Positions 54,573 to 63,423 of a stretch of DNA of 64,000 nt are shown here, one piece after another (within the stretch, counting starts at the first letter, position 1; every line of letters begins with the position of its first letter). Source of the stretch: Roseburia sp. (GTDB lineage Bacteria > Bacillota > Clostridia > Lachnospirales > Lachnospiraceae). The notes under the pieces were generated by a model that was given only the letters and a program-made list of their open reading frames with translations, had not been told where the DNA came from and made no database searches. The DNA is taken from positions 167,459 to 231,458 of the forward strand of contig JALEKJ010000062.1 in the NCBI GenBank assembly GCA_022771695.1, in the 5' to 3' direction. A program made the translations under genes and the position numbers.

Positions 54573-55193
54573 TCACAGTACCTTGCTAAATGCCAGTATC
54601 ACAAAAAGCACACCACTCACCCACGAAAAGTCCTTTTCACTGCGAGCGGCAATGTGCATACCGAGAAAGCTCCCTATCTCCACCGCCAGATAGCCAAGTA
54701 TCAGGCTGACAGCAGTCGTTATCCATAGGTTAATTCCGAGAAAAGACGCTCCCAAGCCCCCAACCAGACCGTCCATCGACATTGCCAATGCAAAAAAGAC
54801 ACCTTCTGCCACGGACATTGTTGCGGAGCGGTCTTTATCTGCCTCGATGGGATTATTATAGATGCTTAAGATAAATTGCACCTGTGAGAATGTAATTTTT
54901 ACATGCTTACAAAAGGACTTATGTTTTTTCATATATGCCTTGATGCCATACTCTGCCAGTTTATAAATTCCCACTGCCAAAAGCCCCACAAAACCCAGAA
55001 TCGCTGCCGTCTCTTTCCTTAAAATTCCATTCAAAAGACTTCCTGCCACAAGCGATAAAAACAGCACTCCGCTACAGATTCCACTGATGCAGAGTGCTGT
55101 TTTTCTTTGTATTTTTATATGTTCCGTTCCGCATGCCACGGATGCCAGAAAGACATCGACAGAGAGCGCAACAACCAATAAAACTATCTGCAC
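54573..55193 (-). CDS. ytaF: sporulation membrane protein YtaF (MntP/DUF204-like)
   Basis: A 206-residue protein with about six membrane segments in two homologous halves: LVVALSVDVFLASVACG and FFALAMSMDGLVGGLGASFLG, each with the Asp-containing motif of this transporter-like superfamily. The loop YNNPIEADKDRSATMSV is characteristic of YtaF, named from Bacillus sporulation. The start is GTG 55193, eight bases after GAGG. Possible cation export is a family-level inference. It stands between glpK and the ApgM-like gene. Confidence 0.85.
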   Translation of the reverse strand: MQIVLLVVALSVDVFLASVACGTEHIKIQRKTALCISGICSGVLFLSLVAGSLLNGILRKETAAILGFVGLLAVGIYKLAEYGIKAYMKKHKSFCKHVKITFSQVQFILSIYNNPIEADKDRSATMSVAEGVFFALAMSMDGLVGGLGASFLGINLWITTAVSLILGYLAVEIGSFLGMHIAARSEKDFSWVSGVLFVILAFSKVL

Positions 55194-55284
55194 ATTTTTT
55201 ACCTCAAAATAACTGCTTCTGTTTTATGTTATTCGCGCATTTCTTTTTCGTGCCTCGTATCCGTTTTCATTCGGTCACAATGTT

Positions 55285-56487
55285 TTACATCTGTAGCAAA
55301 TATTCTATCAGCTTATGTCCTTCCGATATGTAATTTCCGGTTTTTGCCGCTTCGCGCTCGTTGTAATGCCAGCTTTCGCTGCGCTCTGCAGTACTGTCGT
55401 AGAGCAGGTACGGTACATTCTCGGCAGAATGAGTCCGAATCTCAATCGGTGTCGGGTGATCCGGCAGGATAACCATGCGGAAATCCTCGCCCGCTGCCGC
55501 AAGGCCCTCTGCAATCGGCGCAATAATGCGGGCATCCAGCCGCTCAATCGCCGCAACCTTCTTTGTCACGCTGCCCTGATGTCCCATCTCATCCGGTCCT
55601 TCCAAATGTACATAGACAAAATCATAGCCGTCCTTTGTCAGTACATCGATTGCCGCCCGCGCTTTTCCTTCGTAGTTGGTGTCCAGACCTCCGTTGGCGC
55701 CGTCCACGGTAATGACCTTCATGGAAGTACCCACAGCGATTCCTTTTAACAGATCAACTGCGGAAATCATCGCTCCCTTCACATGCGCACGCTCCGTAAA
55801 AGGATACAGCGCCGGCTTGGTGCCTGCGCCCCAGAACCAGCAGGAATTTGCAGGGTTTAAGCCCTTCTTTTTGCGTTCTATATTAATCGGATGATTGACC
55901 AGAATGTCATAGCTTCGCTTCATCATGTAGCGAAGCGCCTCATTTTCCGGCAACTTATCTCCTATTTTCTGTCCTAAGACATCGTGGGGCTGTACAAGGT
56001 CTACCACCTCGCCGCCTTCCCAGATCAGGCAATGTCTGTAGCTCGTTCCCACATAAAAGCGGAAGCATTCGGTTTCCAGTTCTTTTTTTACTGCCTCTAA
56101 AAGCACTGCACACTCTTCCGTACTAATCTCGCTCGAACTGTGGTCGATAATCGTGCGTTCCTCATAGTGCTCCTCTTCCTCTGACAATGTCACAATATTG
56201 CATCGAAGTGCAATATCTGTCTCCTTCATCGGAACTCCAATCGACAACGCCTCAAGCGGAGAACGTCCGGAATAGAATTCACGCGGATTATATCCAAGTA
56301 CGGACAAGTTCGCTGTATCACTCCCCGGCTTCATACCATCCGGTATCGTGTGCACCATTCCGATTTCACCCTTAGCTGCCAGTTCATCCATCTTCGGAGT
56401 GTTCGCATACTCCAACGGTGTTTTTCCATTCAAGCTGTCAATGGGACGGTCTGCCATACCGTCTCCCAATATTACCAAATACTTCAT
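55285..56487 (-). CDS. ApgM-like 2,3-bisphosphoglycerate-independent phosphoglycerate mutase homologue (possible homoserine kinase analogue)
   Basis: A 400-residue alkaline-phosphatase-superfamily protein with the archaeal-type ApgM signature: LGDGMADRPI at the N-terminus, the active-site serine/threonine block GSDTANLSVLGYNP, and the metal ligands in HLEGPDEMGHQG and LPDHPTP. It lies directly behind hom and an ACT-domain gene, and homologues in that setting have been proposed to replace ThrB homoserine kinase. No thrB is visible here. Either role is possible. Start ATG 56487 chosen by family; the ribosome site (GTGGGCAG) is weak. Confidence 0.85.
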   Translation of the reverse strand: MKYLVILGDGMADRPIDSLNGKTPLEYANTPKMDELAAKGEIGMVHTIPDGMKPGSDTANLSVLGYNPREFYSGRSPLEALSIGVPMKETDIALRCNIVTLSEEEEHYEERTIIDHSSSEISTEECAVLLEAVKKELETECFRFYVGTSYRHCLIWEGGEVVDLVQPHDVLGQKIGDKLPENEALRYMMKRSYDILVNHPINIERKKKGLNPANSCWFWGAGTKPALYPFTERAHVKGAMISAVDLLKGIAVGTSMKVITVDGANGGLDTNYEGKARAAIDVLTKDGYDFVYVHLEGPDEMGHQGSVTKKVAAIERLDARIIAPIAEGLAAAGEDFRMVILPDHPTPIEIRTHSAENVPYLLYDSTAERSESWHYNEREAAKTGNYISEGHKLIEYLLQM

Positions 56488-56545
56488 TTTTCTGCCCACT
56501 TTCTGCAATCTGTCAACCTTGCTGCCCTATCCGGGTTATGCCAAC

Positions 56546-57748
56546 TTACGCCACGCGAATCATTTGAAGCACATCGCCAAGTGACGCTACACGCTTCTCA
56601 TAGTCTGCTTCACTCATGCTCTCCGTGACAAATCCAATTTCACCGGATACGCCCTCTGCCACAACATACTCTACACTGCCAAATGCCTTTTCTACTGCTG
56701 CCTTATCTGCTGTGGTGCGCACGAAATAGCGGTTCTTTAAATTCTTATAATCCACAAGTTCTAACTTCTTAGAACTCCATTCGAGTGCTATGTTGACATC
56801 TAAATGCTTTGCCATATCCACGACATCGGATACTACCGCACTGGCAGTCGGAAGCTTTCCGGCACCACTTCCATAAAACATCGCATCTCCGAGTACATTG
56901 CCATGCACGAAAATCGCATTGAATACACCATTTACACTATAAAGCGGATGTGTCTGCGGAAGTAAAAATGGCGCTACCATTGCCACATAACCTTCGTCCA
57001 CTTTTTTGCTGGAAGCGAGAAGTTTGATTGCCCTGCCCATTGCTTTTGCATACTTGATGTCAGTTGCAGAAATCTTTGTGATACCTTCTGTATGAATATC
57101 CTCAAAGTCCACCTGCTGTCCGCATACCAAAGAAGTGAGAATTGCAATCTTGCGACATGCATCATACCCTTCGATATCTGCAGTCGGGTCCTTCTCTGCA
57201 TAGCCCTTTGCCTGTGCGTCTTTTAAGACATCATCAAACTCCGAACCTTCCTCACTCATTTTGGTCATCATATAATTCGTAGTTCCGTTTACAATTCCGG
57301 TAATTTCCTCTATCTCATCTGCTGTCAGACTGGAGTTTAACGGTCGGATAATCGGAATACCACCGCCGACGCTCGCCTCAAACATAAAGTTTACGTTCTT
57401 TTCCTTTGCGAGTGCAATCAGTTCCGCACCCTTTGCTGCTACCAACGCTTTGTTTGAAGTCGTCACATGCTTTCCGGCATTCAGCATTGCCTTCACAAAC
57501 GTATATGCCGGCTCCACACCGCCCATGGTCTCCACAACAATCTGAACTTCCGGGTCATTTTCAATCGTCTGATAATCATGAACGATTTTCTCCTGAATCG
57601 GCTCTCCCGGAAAGTCCCTGAGATCCAGAACATATTTTACGACAATCTCATCTCCGGCCCGCTTCGCGATGCTGTTTCTATTGATGTCTAATACTTCCAC
57701 TACGCCGGAACCAACTGTTCCGTATCCCATTACCGCTACCTTAATCAT
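56546..57748 (-). CDS. hom: homoserine dehydrogenase
   Basis: Hom reduces aspartate semialdehyde to homoserine, the branch to threonine and methionine. The nucleotide-binding GYGTVGSGVVEVL, the VANKALV-like TSNKALVAAKG and the catalytic GIVNGTTNYMM and EKDPTADIEGYDA blocks are intact. The C-terminal ~70 residues (GVSGEIGFVTESMSEADY) look like the ACT regulatory domain. 400 residues is normal. AGGAGGAAAT precedes the ATG. It starts 8 bp behind the ACT-domain gene and is followed by the ApgM-like gene. Confidence 0.97.
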   Translation of the reverse strand: MIKVAVMGYGTVGSGVVEVLDINRNSIAKRAGDEIVVKYVLDLRDFPGEPIQEKIVHDYQTIENDPEVQIVVETMGGVEPAYTFVKAMLNAGKHVTTSNKALVAAKGAELIALAKEKNVNFMFEASVGGGIPIIRPLNSSLTADEIEEITGIVNGTTNYMMTKMSEEGSEFDDVLKDAQAKGYAEKDPTADIEGYDACRKIAILTSLVCGQQVDFEDIHTEGITKISATDIKYAKAMGRAIKLLASSKKVDEGYVAMVAPFLLPQTHPLYSVNGVFNAIFVHGNVLGDAMFYGSGAGKLPTASAVVSDVVDMAKHLDVNIALEWSSKKLELVDYKNLKNRYFVRTTADKAAVEKAFGSVEYVVAEGVSGEIGFVTESMSEADYEKRVASLGDVLQMIRVA

Positions 57749-57756
57749 ATTTCCTC

Positions 57757-58200
57757 CTACTCTCTGCCTAAAATTTTTACATAATGAATGCCTGTCTGCT
57801 CCTCAATACGCGCTACCATCTCCGTCATATCCCCGGTCTCCGGCAGGACATCTACAGAGAGCGTCAACGATGCAATTCCGTTAATCGGAATACTCTGGTG
57901 GATGGTCAGGATATTTGCATGAAACTCTGCAACCGTTTTTAGCACTACGGACAAAAGTCCCGGCTCATCATCTAACTGAATCACCATTGTAATCGTCTTC
58001 CCTTTGGCAGTCTCATGAAACGGAAAGATATCATCCTTATACTTGTAAAAAGAGCTTCTGCTGATGCCGACACGCTCCGTCGCTTCCTGAACGGATGTAA
58101 TCTTACCGGAATCAATTAACCGTTTCGCTTCCACAACCCGCAAAAGTACATCAGGCACTGCCTTTTCTTTCAAAACAAAATACTGGCCTTTCTCTTTCAT
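57757..58200 (-). CDS. ACT domain-containing regulatory protein (PheB/UPF0735 type)
   Basis: A 147-residue protein with an N-terminal helix-turn-helix-like part (VEAKRLIDSGKITSVQEATE, GISRSSFYKYKDD) and a C-terminal ACT domain (~70-147; LDDEPGLLSVVLKTVAEFHA). ACT domains bind amino acids, so the protein likely senses threonine, methionine or a related end product and controls this cluster. This gene commonly precedes hom in Firmicutes. AGAGGAATAGAGAAC precedes the ATG. Confidence 0.94.
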   Translation of the reverse strand: MKEKGQYFVLKEKAVPDVLLRVVEAKRLIDSGKITSVQEATERVGISRSSFYKYKDDIFPFHETAKGKTITMVIQLDDEPGLLSVVLKTVAEFHANILTIHQSIPINGIASLTLSVDVLPETGDMTEMVARIEEQTGIHYVKILGRE

Positions 58201-58306
58201 GTTCTCTATTCCTCTTTCTATTTGTCTTCTTTATACTATAATCTTTTCCCTTCAAAACGTGTATGCAGCACACTTACAGTTGTCCTCACGAGGAAGATAA
58301 TAACAC

Positions 58307-58332
58307 AAAGAGGTTGCTTGCGCAACCTCTTT
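58307..58332 (-). terminator. terminator after the sugar ABC transporter operon
   Basis: AAAGAGGTTGC (58307-58317) and GCAACCTCTTT (58322-58332) pair perfectly around TTGC. The minus strand continues TTTGTGTTATTAT; the plus strand has TTTTTTC. It probably works in both directions. Confidence 0.85.
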
Positions 58333-58389
58333 TTTCTTATACCTATTATGAATTTTTTATATGGTTTGAAACTACAAGAAGCAATGGCA

Positions 58390-59319
58390 TTAGCCCTTGA
58401 CTGCTCCCATAGTGATACCTTGCGTAAAATATTTTTGGAAGGCAATAAATACGATAATAATCGGTACGGCTGCCAATGTTGCTCCCGCCATAATCAAGCC
58501 GAAATCCGTCGAGTTTTCTGCCTGCAGCTTCGCAATACCAAGGGAAATTGTAAGCCTGTTTGTACTGCTTAACATAATCAACTGCATGAAGTAATCATTC
58601 CAACTGTTGATAAAGGTGAAAATTGCCAACGCTCCTATACCCGGTTTAATCATCGGAATTACAATGCTTGCGAATGTCTTTATCTCGCCTGCTCCGTCTA
58701 TCCTTGCAGCCTCCAACATTTCTCCCGGAATTCCCTCAGAAAACTGTTTCATCAGGAATACACCGAATGGCCAGCCGACCGTCGGGAAAATAACTGCCCA
58801 AATGGTATTGTACAGTGACAGGGATGACATCTCTCTCAACAAAGGAATCAGTATCACCTGTTTGGGCAATGCCATCGCGCACACAATCAGACCGAAAAGT
58901 ACTGCGCGTCCCTTAAAACGCTTTTTTGCAAGTACATAACCCGCCATGGATGCCGTGAGACACGTAAGCGCCATCGCCATCAATGCCATGAATACCGTGT
59001 TCACCAGCCAGCGGATTGCAGCCGGTACCGTAGGACCTGCTGCAAATACAATTGCGTTTCCGTCTGCGGAAAATTTACTGCTGAAAGGAATTGCAAACTC
59101 CCATAATGGAGCTGTCTGGCGGCTGAATAGCTTTTGAAAGTTATCCAGTACCCACTCCTTCGGGAACCAATCCGGGGTCGTCGCATTGATGGACGCACCT
59201 GTCTTGAATGCACCTGTGACAATCCAATACAGTGGAAAAGCAAACAGGATTGCCAGTATGATCAGTATCATCATAGAAATTATTTTATATGGACTTATTC
59301 GTTTTACACCTGAATTCAT
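58390..59319 (-). CDS. carbohydrate ABC permease, MalG-like family
   Basis: A 309-residue permease with six membrane segments and the EAA loop EAARIDGAGEIKTF, ending in GITMGAVKG. It pairs with the permease encoded just upstream. GGAGGTGAAGGT precedes the ATG. Position in a cluster with RpiR, an SGNH esterase and N-acetylneuraminate lyase suggests sialic acid or a derivative as substrate (compare the SAT2-type ABC importers of gut Clostridia), but the permease alone does not show this. Confidence 0.95.
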   Translation of the reverse strand: MNSGVKRISPYKIISMMILIILAILFAFPLYWIVTGAFKTGASINATTPDWFPKEWVLDNFQKLFSRQTAPLWEFAIPFSSKFSADGNAIVFAAGPTVPAAIRWLVNTVFMALMAMALTCLTASMAGYVLAKKRFKGRAVLFGLIVCAMALPKQVILIPLLREMSSLSLYNTIWAVIFPTVGWPFGVFLMKQFSEGIPGEMLEAARIDGAGEIKTFASIVIPMIKPGIGALAIFTFINSWNDYFMQLIMLSSTNRLTISLGIAKLQAENSTDFGLIMAGATLAAVPIIIVFIAFQKYFTQGITMGAVKG

Positions 59320-59330
59320 ACCTTCACCTC

Positions 59331-60242
59331 CTACTTCTCCTGTGCCAATTTGAACTGTACAGCAGAAAGAACAGCAATAAATATTGCAAGAATTACGCCC
59401 ATCGAGTTCGCATAACCATAACGATAAAGCTTAAATGCTGTATAGTAAATGTAATACATTACCGTGTCAGTGCTGTGGTTCGGACCACCGGACGTCAACA
59501 ACTGAATCAGCGCGAAGCACTGGAAACTATTGATTGTCGTGATGACCAGAATATACAACGTAGTCGGCATGATGAGCGGCCATTTGATTTTCCAGAAAAG
59601 CTGGAAGCTGTTGGCTCCATCCACCTGAGATGCCTCAACCAAGCTGGAATCCACGTTGCCTAATGCCGAAACATATAATACAATAGGCTGCCCCACGGAA
59701 GTCGTGAACAATATGAGGATGATGCACCAAAGTGCAAAGCGCTCATCTCCCAACCAATTTATGTTGGTATCGATTAACCCCAATCCCTTGCCGACATAAT
59801 TAAAGATACCATAATAGTTGTTAAACATCCACTTCCATACGACAGTAACTGCTACGGAACCGGTAACAACCGGAAGGTAGAAGATACAGCGAAACGTCGA
59901 CAGTACAGGTCCCTTCAGGTTATAAATTACCGATGCAATCCACAATGAAAAGATACATACCGTAGGTACGGAAACCACCACGATTATAAAGGTATTTTTC
60001 AAGGAGCGAAGAAAGATAGGATCCTTCCACAGTTCCACATAATTTTGCAATCCTATAAAAATGTCCTGTGTGTCTTTTCCCATCGTCGAATCAAAAAAAC
60101 TTGTGTAGACGCAGAGAACCATAGGAATAATAACAAACCCTACAAAGAAAATTAAACTTGGTAACAGAAACAAGTATGCCGCACGAGTCTCTCTCATTGC
60201 TAAAACTCTGCTTCTGCTTGTTGTATTAGCTGTTTTTGCCAA
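59331..60242 (-). CDS. carbohydrate ABC permease, UgpA/MalF-like family
   Basis: A 303-residue permease with six membrane segments and the EAA loop EASQVDGANSFQLF. I accept TTG (60240-60242) as start since GGGGAGGGG is placed right upstream; an ATG at codon 16 (MRETRAAYLFLLPSLIF) is the alternative. It lies 11 bp before its partner permease and 133 bp behind the binding-protein gene, with a stem-loop in between. No ATPase gene is in the cluster. Confidence 0.94.
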   Translation of the reverse strand: MAKTANTTSRSRVLAMRETRAAYLFLLPSLIFFVGFVIIPMVLCVYTSFFDSTMGKDTQDIFIGLQNYVELWKDPIFLRSLKNTFIIVVVSVPTVCIFSLWIASVIYNLKGPVLSTFRCIFYLPVVTGSVAVTVVWKWMFNNYYGIFNYVGKGLGLIDTNINWLGDERFALWCIILILFTTSVGQPIVLYVSALGNVDSSLVEASQVDGANSFQLFWKIKWPLIMPTTLYILVITTINSFQCFALIQLLTSGGPNHSTDTVMYYIYYTAFKLYRYGYANSMGVILAIFIAVLSAVQFKLAQEK

Positions 60243-60305
60243 TGAATACCCCTCCCCTCTCTATCTCTCTCTTGCCAGGAAGGGAACTACCCATTTCAGC
60301 AATGC

Positions 60306-60336
60306 ACCCCTTCCCCATCATAGTTGGAAAAGGGGT
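60306..60336 (-). other. intercistronic stem-loop between binding protein and permease genes
   Basis: On the minus strand ACCCCTTTTCC pairs with GGGGAAGGGGT (11 bp with two G-U pairs) with no T run behind it. Such hairpins behind a binding-protein gene often protect the upstream message, giving more binding protein than permease. Confidence 0.6.
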
Positions 60337-60375
60337 ACCGCCTATCCTCCGACAAGCATTCTTTTGTTTCAATCA

Positions 60376-61746
60376 CTATTGAGCTTCTGCAATCGCCTTA
60401 TTTGCATTCTCAACAAATGTTGCAACCTCTGTTGCTACATCTCCACCGGTTCCGATGCGCTGCAACATGTTCCACCACTCGGTACGAGCTGTTGCCCAAC
60501 CCGGAACTACCTGATAATAATCACCCATAGAAGGCATGAAATACTCAGAGAACTCATTCATTGTATCAGCAATTTCGGTTCCGTCATAAATACCTGTAAG
60601 GGTAGGACGTACCGGGAAGTATGTAGAAGCTTTTACGCTTTCTTTTGCCTGATTGGCATCGTTGCAGATATAGTCGATAAATGTCTTGGCAGCATCGATT
60701 TTAGCCTGATCGCCATTGTCAAACACACCAAATCCCCAGATACCGCCGCAAAGCTCTGTCTTTCCGTCATCGGATGGGAAGAGCATTGGAATGATATTGT
60801 CGCCAGCATTTGTAGTACCCGCTGCAGCATAATCGGAATTTGTCTGCTGTGCAGCATTCCAGCAGAATGACATTGCCAAAGTTCCGTTACGGAATAATGT
60901 GATTTCGTCGCCACCAACGATAGATGCATCAAAATTGATTCCATCCTGTGCATATAAAGCTTCCAGAGCTTTGATATTTTCTTCACTGTCAGCCGTGTAA
61001 GCTGTATGGTCTGCGTTTGTGAAGGTTCCGCTGTATAAGTTGTTAATCAGAGCTCTTGTACCCTGATCTCCGCCCTGACCTGCGCAATAGATTGCGCCTA
61101 CATTTTCATGACCGGAATCATATACTGCCTGAACAGCTTTGAAGAAATCTTCGGTTGTCCATGTGTGGTTCTCAACATCAAGGTACTGCATAGCGCCAGC
61201 TTCCTCAAAAATTGTCTCGTTGATTGCCATGCAATGAGCTACCATACAAAGCGGATACTCATAATAAGCACCGTCAGAAGATTTACATGCCGCTTCTACT
61301 GCATCATAGATTTCTCCGCCTGCCTCTGTCGCAAAGAGATCTGACAGGTCAACCATAAGTCCACGAGATCCCCAGTTAGCTACAAGACGCTCCGGTCCCT
61401 CCATAACGATATCAGGAGCCTGACCACCTTCGATTGCAGTGTTCACCTGATCATCACCATTTGTGTAATCCAGATACTCAACGGTTACCGTAATCTCCGG
61501 ATGTACCTCGTTAAAGCTTGCAACCAAACTATCTACGGTTGCTGAATCGCCCCAGTTACCGATTGGATATGTCCACAATGTAATGGATACCGGTCCTCCT
61601 GCTGTATCCCCCGTTGTAGCATCATCCGCTACTACCTCTGTTGAAGTTTTTGTCTCCGGCTCCGTTTTGCCGGTGTCAGAGCTGCCACATGCAGCCAAAG
61701 ACAGTGCCATAGTCATTGAAAGACCAAGTGCAAGAAGTTTTTTCAT
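60376..61746 (-). CDS. extracellular sugar-binding lipoprotein (possible sialic acid system)
   Basis: A 456-residue solute-binding lipoprotein: the signal MKKLLALGLSMTMALSLAAC has the lipobox LAAC, followed by an acidic/threonine-rich linker and a two-lobe domain (VSITLWTYPIGNWGDSAT near the front, then TVTVEYLDYTNGDDQV). It resembles family 1 carbohydrate-binding proteins. GGAGGAAAAATTTT precedes the ATG. First gene of the transport operon; a GC-rich hairpin lies in its leader at 61786-61801. The substrate is inferred from nearby nanA. Confidence 0.94.
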   Translation of the reverse strand: MKKLLALGLSMTMALSLAACGSSDTGKTEPETKTSTEVVADDATTGDTAGGPVSITLWTYPIGNWGDSATVDSLVASFNEVHPEITVTVEYLDYTNGDDQVNTAIEGGQAPDIVMEGPERLVANWGSRGLMVDLSDLFATEAGGEIYDAVEAACKSSDGAYYEYPLCMVAHCMAINETIFEEAGAMQYLDVENHTWTTEDFFKAVQAVYDSGHENVGAIYCAGQGGDQGTRALINNLYSGTFTNADHTAYTADSEENIKALEALYAQDGINFDASIVGGDEITLFRNGTLAMSFCWNAAQQTNSDYAAAGTTNAGDNIIPMLFPSDDGKTELCGGIWGFGVFDNGDQAKIDAAKTFIDYICNDANQAKESVKASTYFPVRPTLTGIYDGTEIADTMNEFSEYFMPSMGDYYQVVPGWATARTEWWNMLQRIGTGGDVATEVATFVENANKAIAEAQ

Positions 61747-61785
61747 AAAATTTTTCCTCCTTAAAAAATTTATTTAATTTTCTCC

Positions 61786-61801
61786 GGCGGAACAATCCGC
61801 C
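61786..61801. promoter_or_regulatory. GC-rich hairpin or operator in the binding-protein leader
   Basis: GGCGGA (61786-61791) and TCCGCC (61796-61801) are exact inverted repeats with a 4-base centre in otherwise A/T-rich DNA, 40 bp before the start codon. It could be a binding site for the neighbouring RpiR regulator or a stabilising 5' hairpin. Confidence 0.45.
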
Positions 61802-61834
61802 CGAAAAAATTGGTTCTTATTTATTAATAAAACT

Positions 61835-62668
61835 TTATGAAGTGATATGTGTATTTCCGGATTTAAGTGCTCTTAATGTATCATCGTACAGCTCCGCATT
61901 TCCATATTTATCATGGCTGACATAATTGTTATAGATGATATCCATCATAACCAGGATTGGGAACTGTGGAGATATCACATTTCCATGGTCCAGATGCTTT
62001 AACGAAGCAACCAGAACCACCTCCGTACAGAAATCCGAATAACTTTCCTTATCATTTGCTGTAAATATAATGGTTTTTGCGCCTCTCTTGTGCGCTTCTT
62101 TTAACAGGTACAGTACCTCTTCTGTCTCGCCGCTGATTGTGAAGCCACAGACCAGACTTCTCTTATTCTGGAATACCGCCTGCATTCGCATCCGGTCCGT
62201 ATCCCGCAGCGAATCTATATCCACGCCGATTCGCATGAAACGACTTTCCATTTCGCTGGCAGCAAGCCCGGAGCTTCCTTTTCCACATGCCACGACGCGT
62301 TCCGCATCATATAAATATTTCACGATTCTTGCAATCTGTGCTTCATCCATAAGGCTGTATGTTTTGTTCAATAATTCCTGATAAGTATTTAGTACCATTC
62401 TGGTACTGTTTGCAACAACCTCACTCTTTTCAACAAATGTTTCTTCATATTGATAGATAAATTCCCGATATCCATGAAATCCACATTTTTTCGCGAACCG
62501 TGAAAGCGAAGCCTCTGATACAAATATCTCCTGTGCTACATTTTGCGCAGAAAAATCCATCTTCTTCTGATTATTGAGAAAAAAATCTGCTATATTTTTC
62601 TCAACATGGGTAAAACTATTGTATTTCGACTCTATGATAGGAACAATCGATTTCACGTAATATGCCAT
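61835..62668 (-). CDS. MurR/RpiR family transcriptional regulator
   Basis: A 277-residue regulator: an N-terminal RpiR helix-turn-helix (~1-80; AQEIFVSEASLSRFAKKCGF) and a C-terminal SIS phosphosugar-binding domain (VVACGKGSSGLAASEMESR). Such proteins sense sugar phosphates; in sialic acid clusters the usual signal is N-acetylmannosamine-6-phosphate or glucosamine-6-phosphate. AGAGGTATCAT precedes the ATG. It is divergent from the SGNH gene and upstream of the ABC operon, so it may control both. Confidence 0.94.
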   Translation of the reverse strand: MAYYVKSIVPIIESKYNSFTHVEKNIADFFLNNQKKMDFSAQNVAQEIFVSEASLSRFAKKCGFHGYREFIYQYEETFVEKSEVVANSTRMVLNTYQELLNKTYSLMDEAQIARIVKYLYDAERVVACGKGSSGLAASEMESRFMRIGVDIDSLRDTDRMRMQAVFQNKRSLVCGFTISGETEEVLYLLKEAHKRGAKTIIFTANDKESYSDFCTEVVLVASLKHLDHGNVISPQFPILVMMDIIYNNYVSHDKYGNAELYDDTLRALKSGNTHITS

Positions 62669-62698
62669 ATGATACCTCTGTTACCTTTCTCTTTTTGA

Positions 62699-62727
62699 TT
62701 GTTCTTTCAACTAACACATGCTATGAT
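62699..62727 (+). promoter_or_regulatory. promoter of the SGNH hydrolase gene
   Basis: TTGTTC (62699-62704), a 17-bp spacer and TATGAT (62722-62727), about 30 bp before the start codon. Confidence 0.65.
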
Positions 62728-62756
62728 AGATAAAAAATTGTTAGGGAGAAATGATT

Positions 62757-63407
62757 ATGAGTACTTCATCCAAAACCATTGTTTGCTTCGGAGATTCCAA
62801 TACCCACGGATACAATTCATCTAACCTGGGACGTTTTTCAGAAAAAGAACGCTGGACCTGCATTTTGGCAGATTTACTTGGTCCCGACTATCTTATCCGT
62901 GAAGAAGGTCTCAGCGGTCGCACGACTTCGTTTGACGACCCTCTTTTTGAAGGACTCTGTGGTCTTTCCTATCTTTATCCCTGCATGCTTACCCATGAAC
63001 CATTGGATTTACTTATCATCATGCTCGGGACAAATGATGTAAAGGAGCGTTTCTCTGCAACACCGGGAAATATCGCCAAAGGTATGGAACGACTAGCAAT
63101 CAAAGCTCTCCGTACAACAGAAGCCTGGCGTTCTGAACCGAACGTCCTTATCATTGCTCCCCCACCTATCGAAGAGGGTTATTACCATACCTCCGTCTCC
63201 GCCGAGATGGGAAAAGGTTGCGTAGAGAAATCCAGAGCACTCGCGCCCCTTTATCATGAAGTTGCTTCCCGGCTGGGCTGCCATTTTCTGGATGCCGGTT
63301 CCATCCCCGGAATCGAGATGTATCCTTATGACTATATGCATCTGAGTCTTGATAGCCACACGCTTCTGGCAAAAGAGCTTGCAAGACTGATTCCGACAAT
63401 CTGCTAA
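62757..63407 (+). CDS. SGNH/GDSL-family hydrolase, possible sialate O-acetylesterase
   Basis: A 216-residue cytosolic esterase with the four SGNH blocks: nucleophile Ser in CFGDSNTHGY, the Gly in EGLSGRTT, Asn in MLGTNDVKE and the Asp/His pair in YDYMHLSLDSH. It resembles arylesterase-type SGNH enzymes of about this size. Neighbouring nanA and RpiR genes make removal of O-acetyl groups from sialic acids a reasonable guess. The start ATG 62757 is eight bases after GGGAG; ATG 62751 is too close to it. Confidence 0.88.
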   Translation: MSTSSKTIVCFGDSNTHGYNSSNLGRFSEKERWTCILADLLGPDYLIREEGLSGRTTSFDDPLFEGLCGLSYLYPCMLTHEPLDLLIIMLGTNDVKERFSATPGNIAKGMERLAIKALRTTEAWRSEPNVLIIAPPPIEEGYYHTSVSAEMGKGCVEKSRALAPLYHEVASRLGCHFLDAGSIPGIEMYPYDYMHLSLDSHTLLAKELARLIPTIC

Positions 63408-63423
63408 CCGCTGGCTGCATCCT

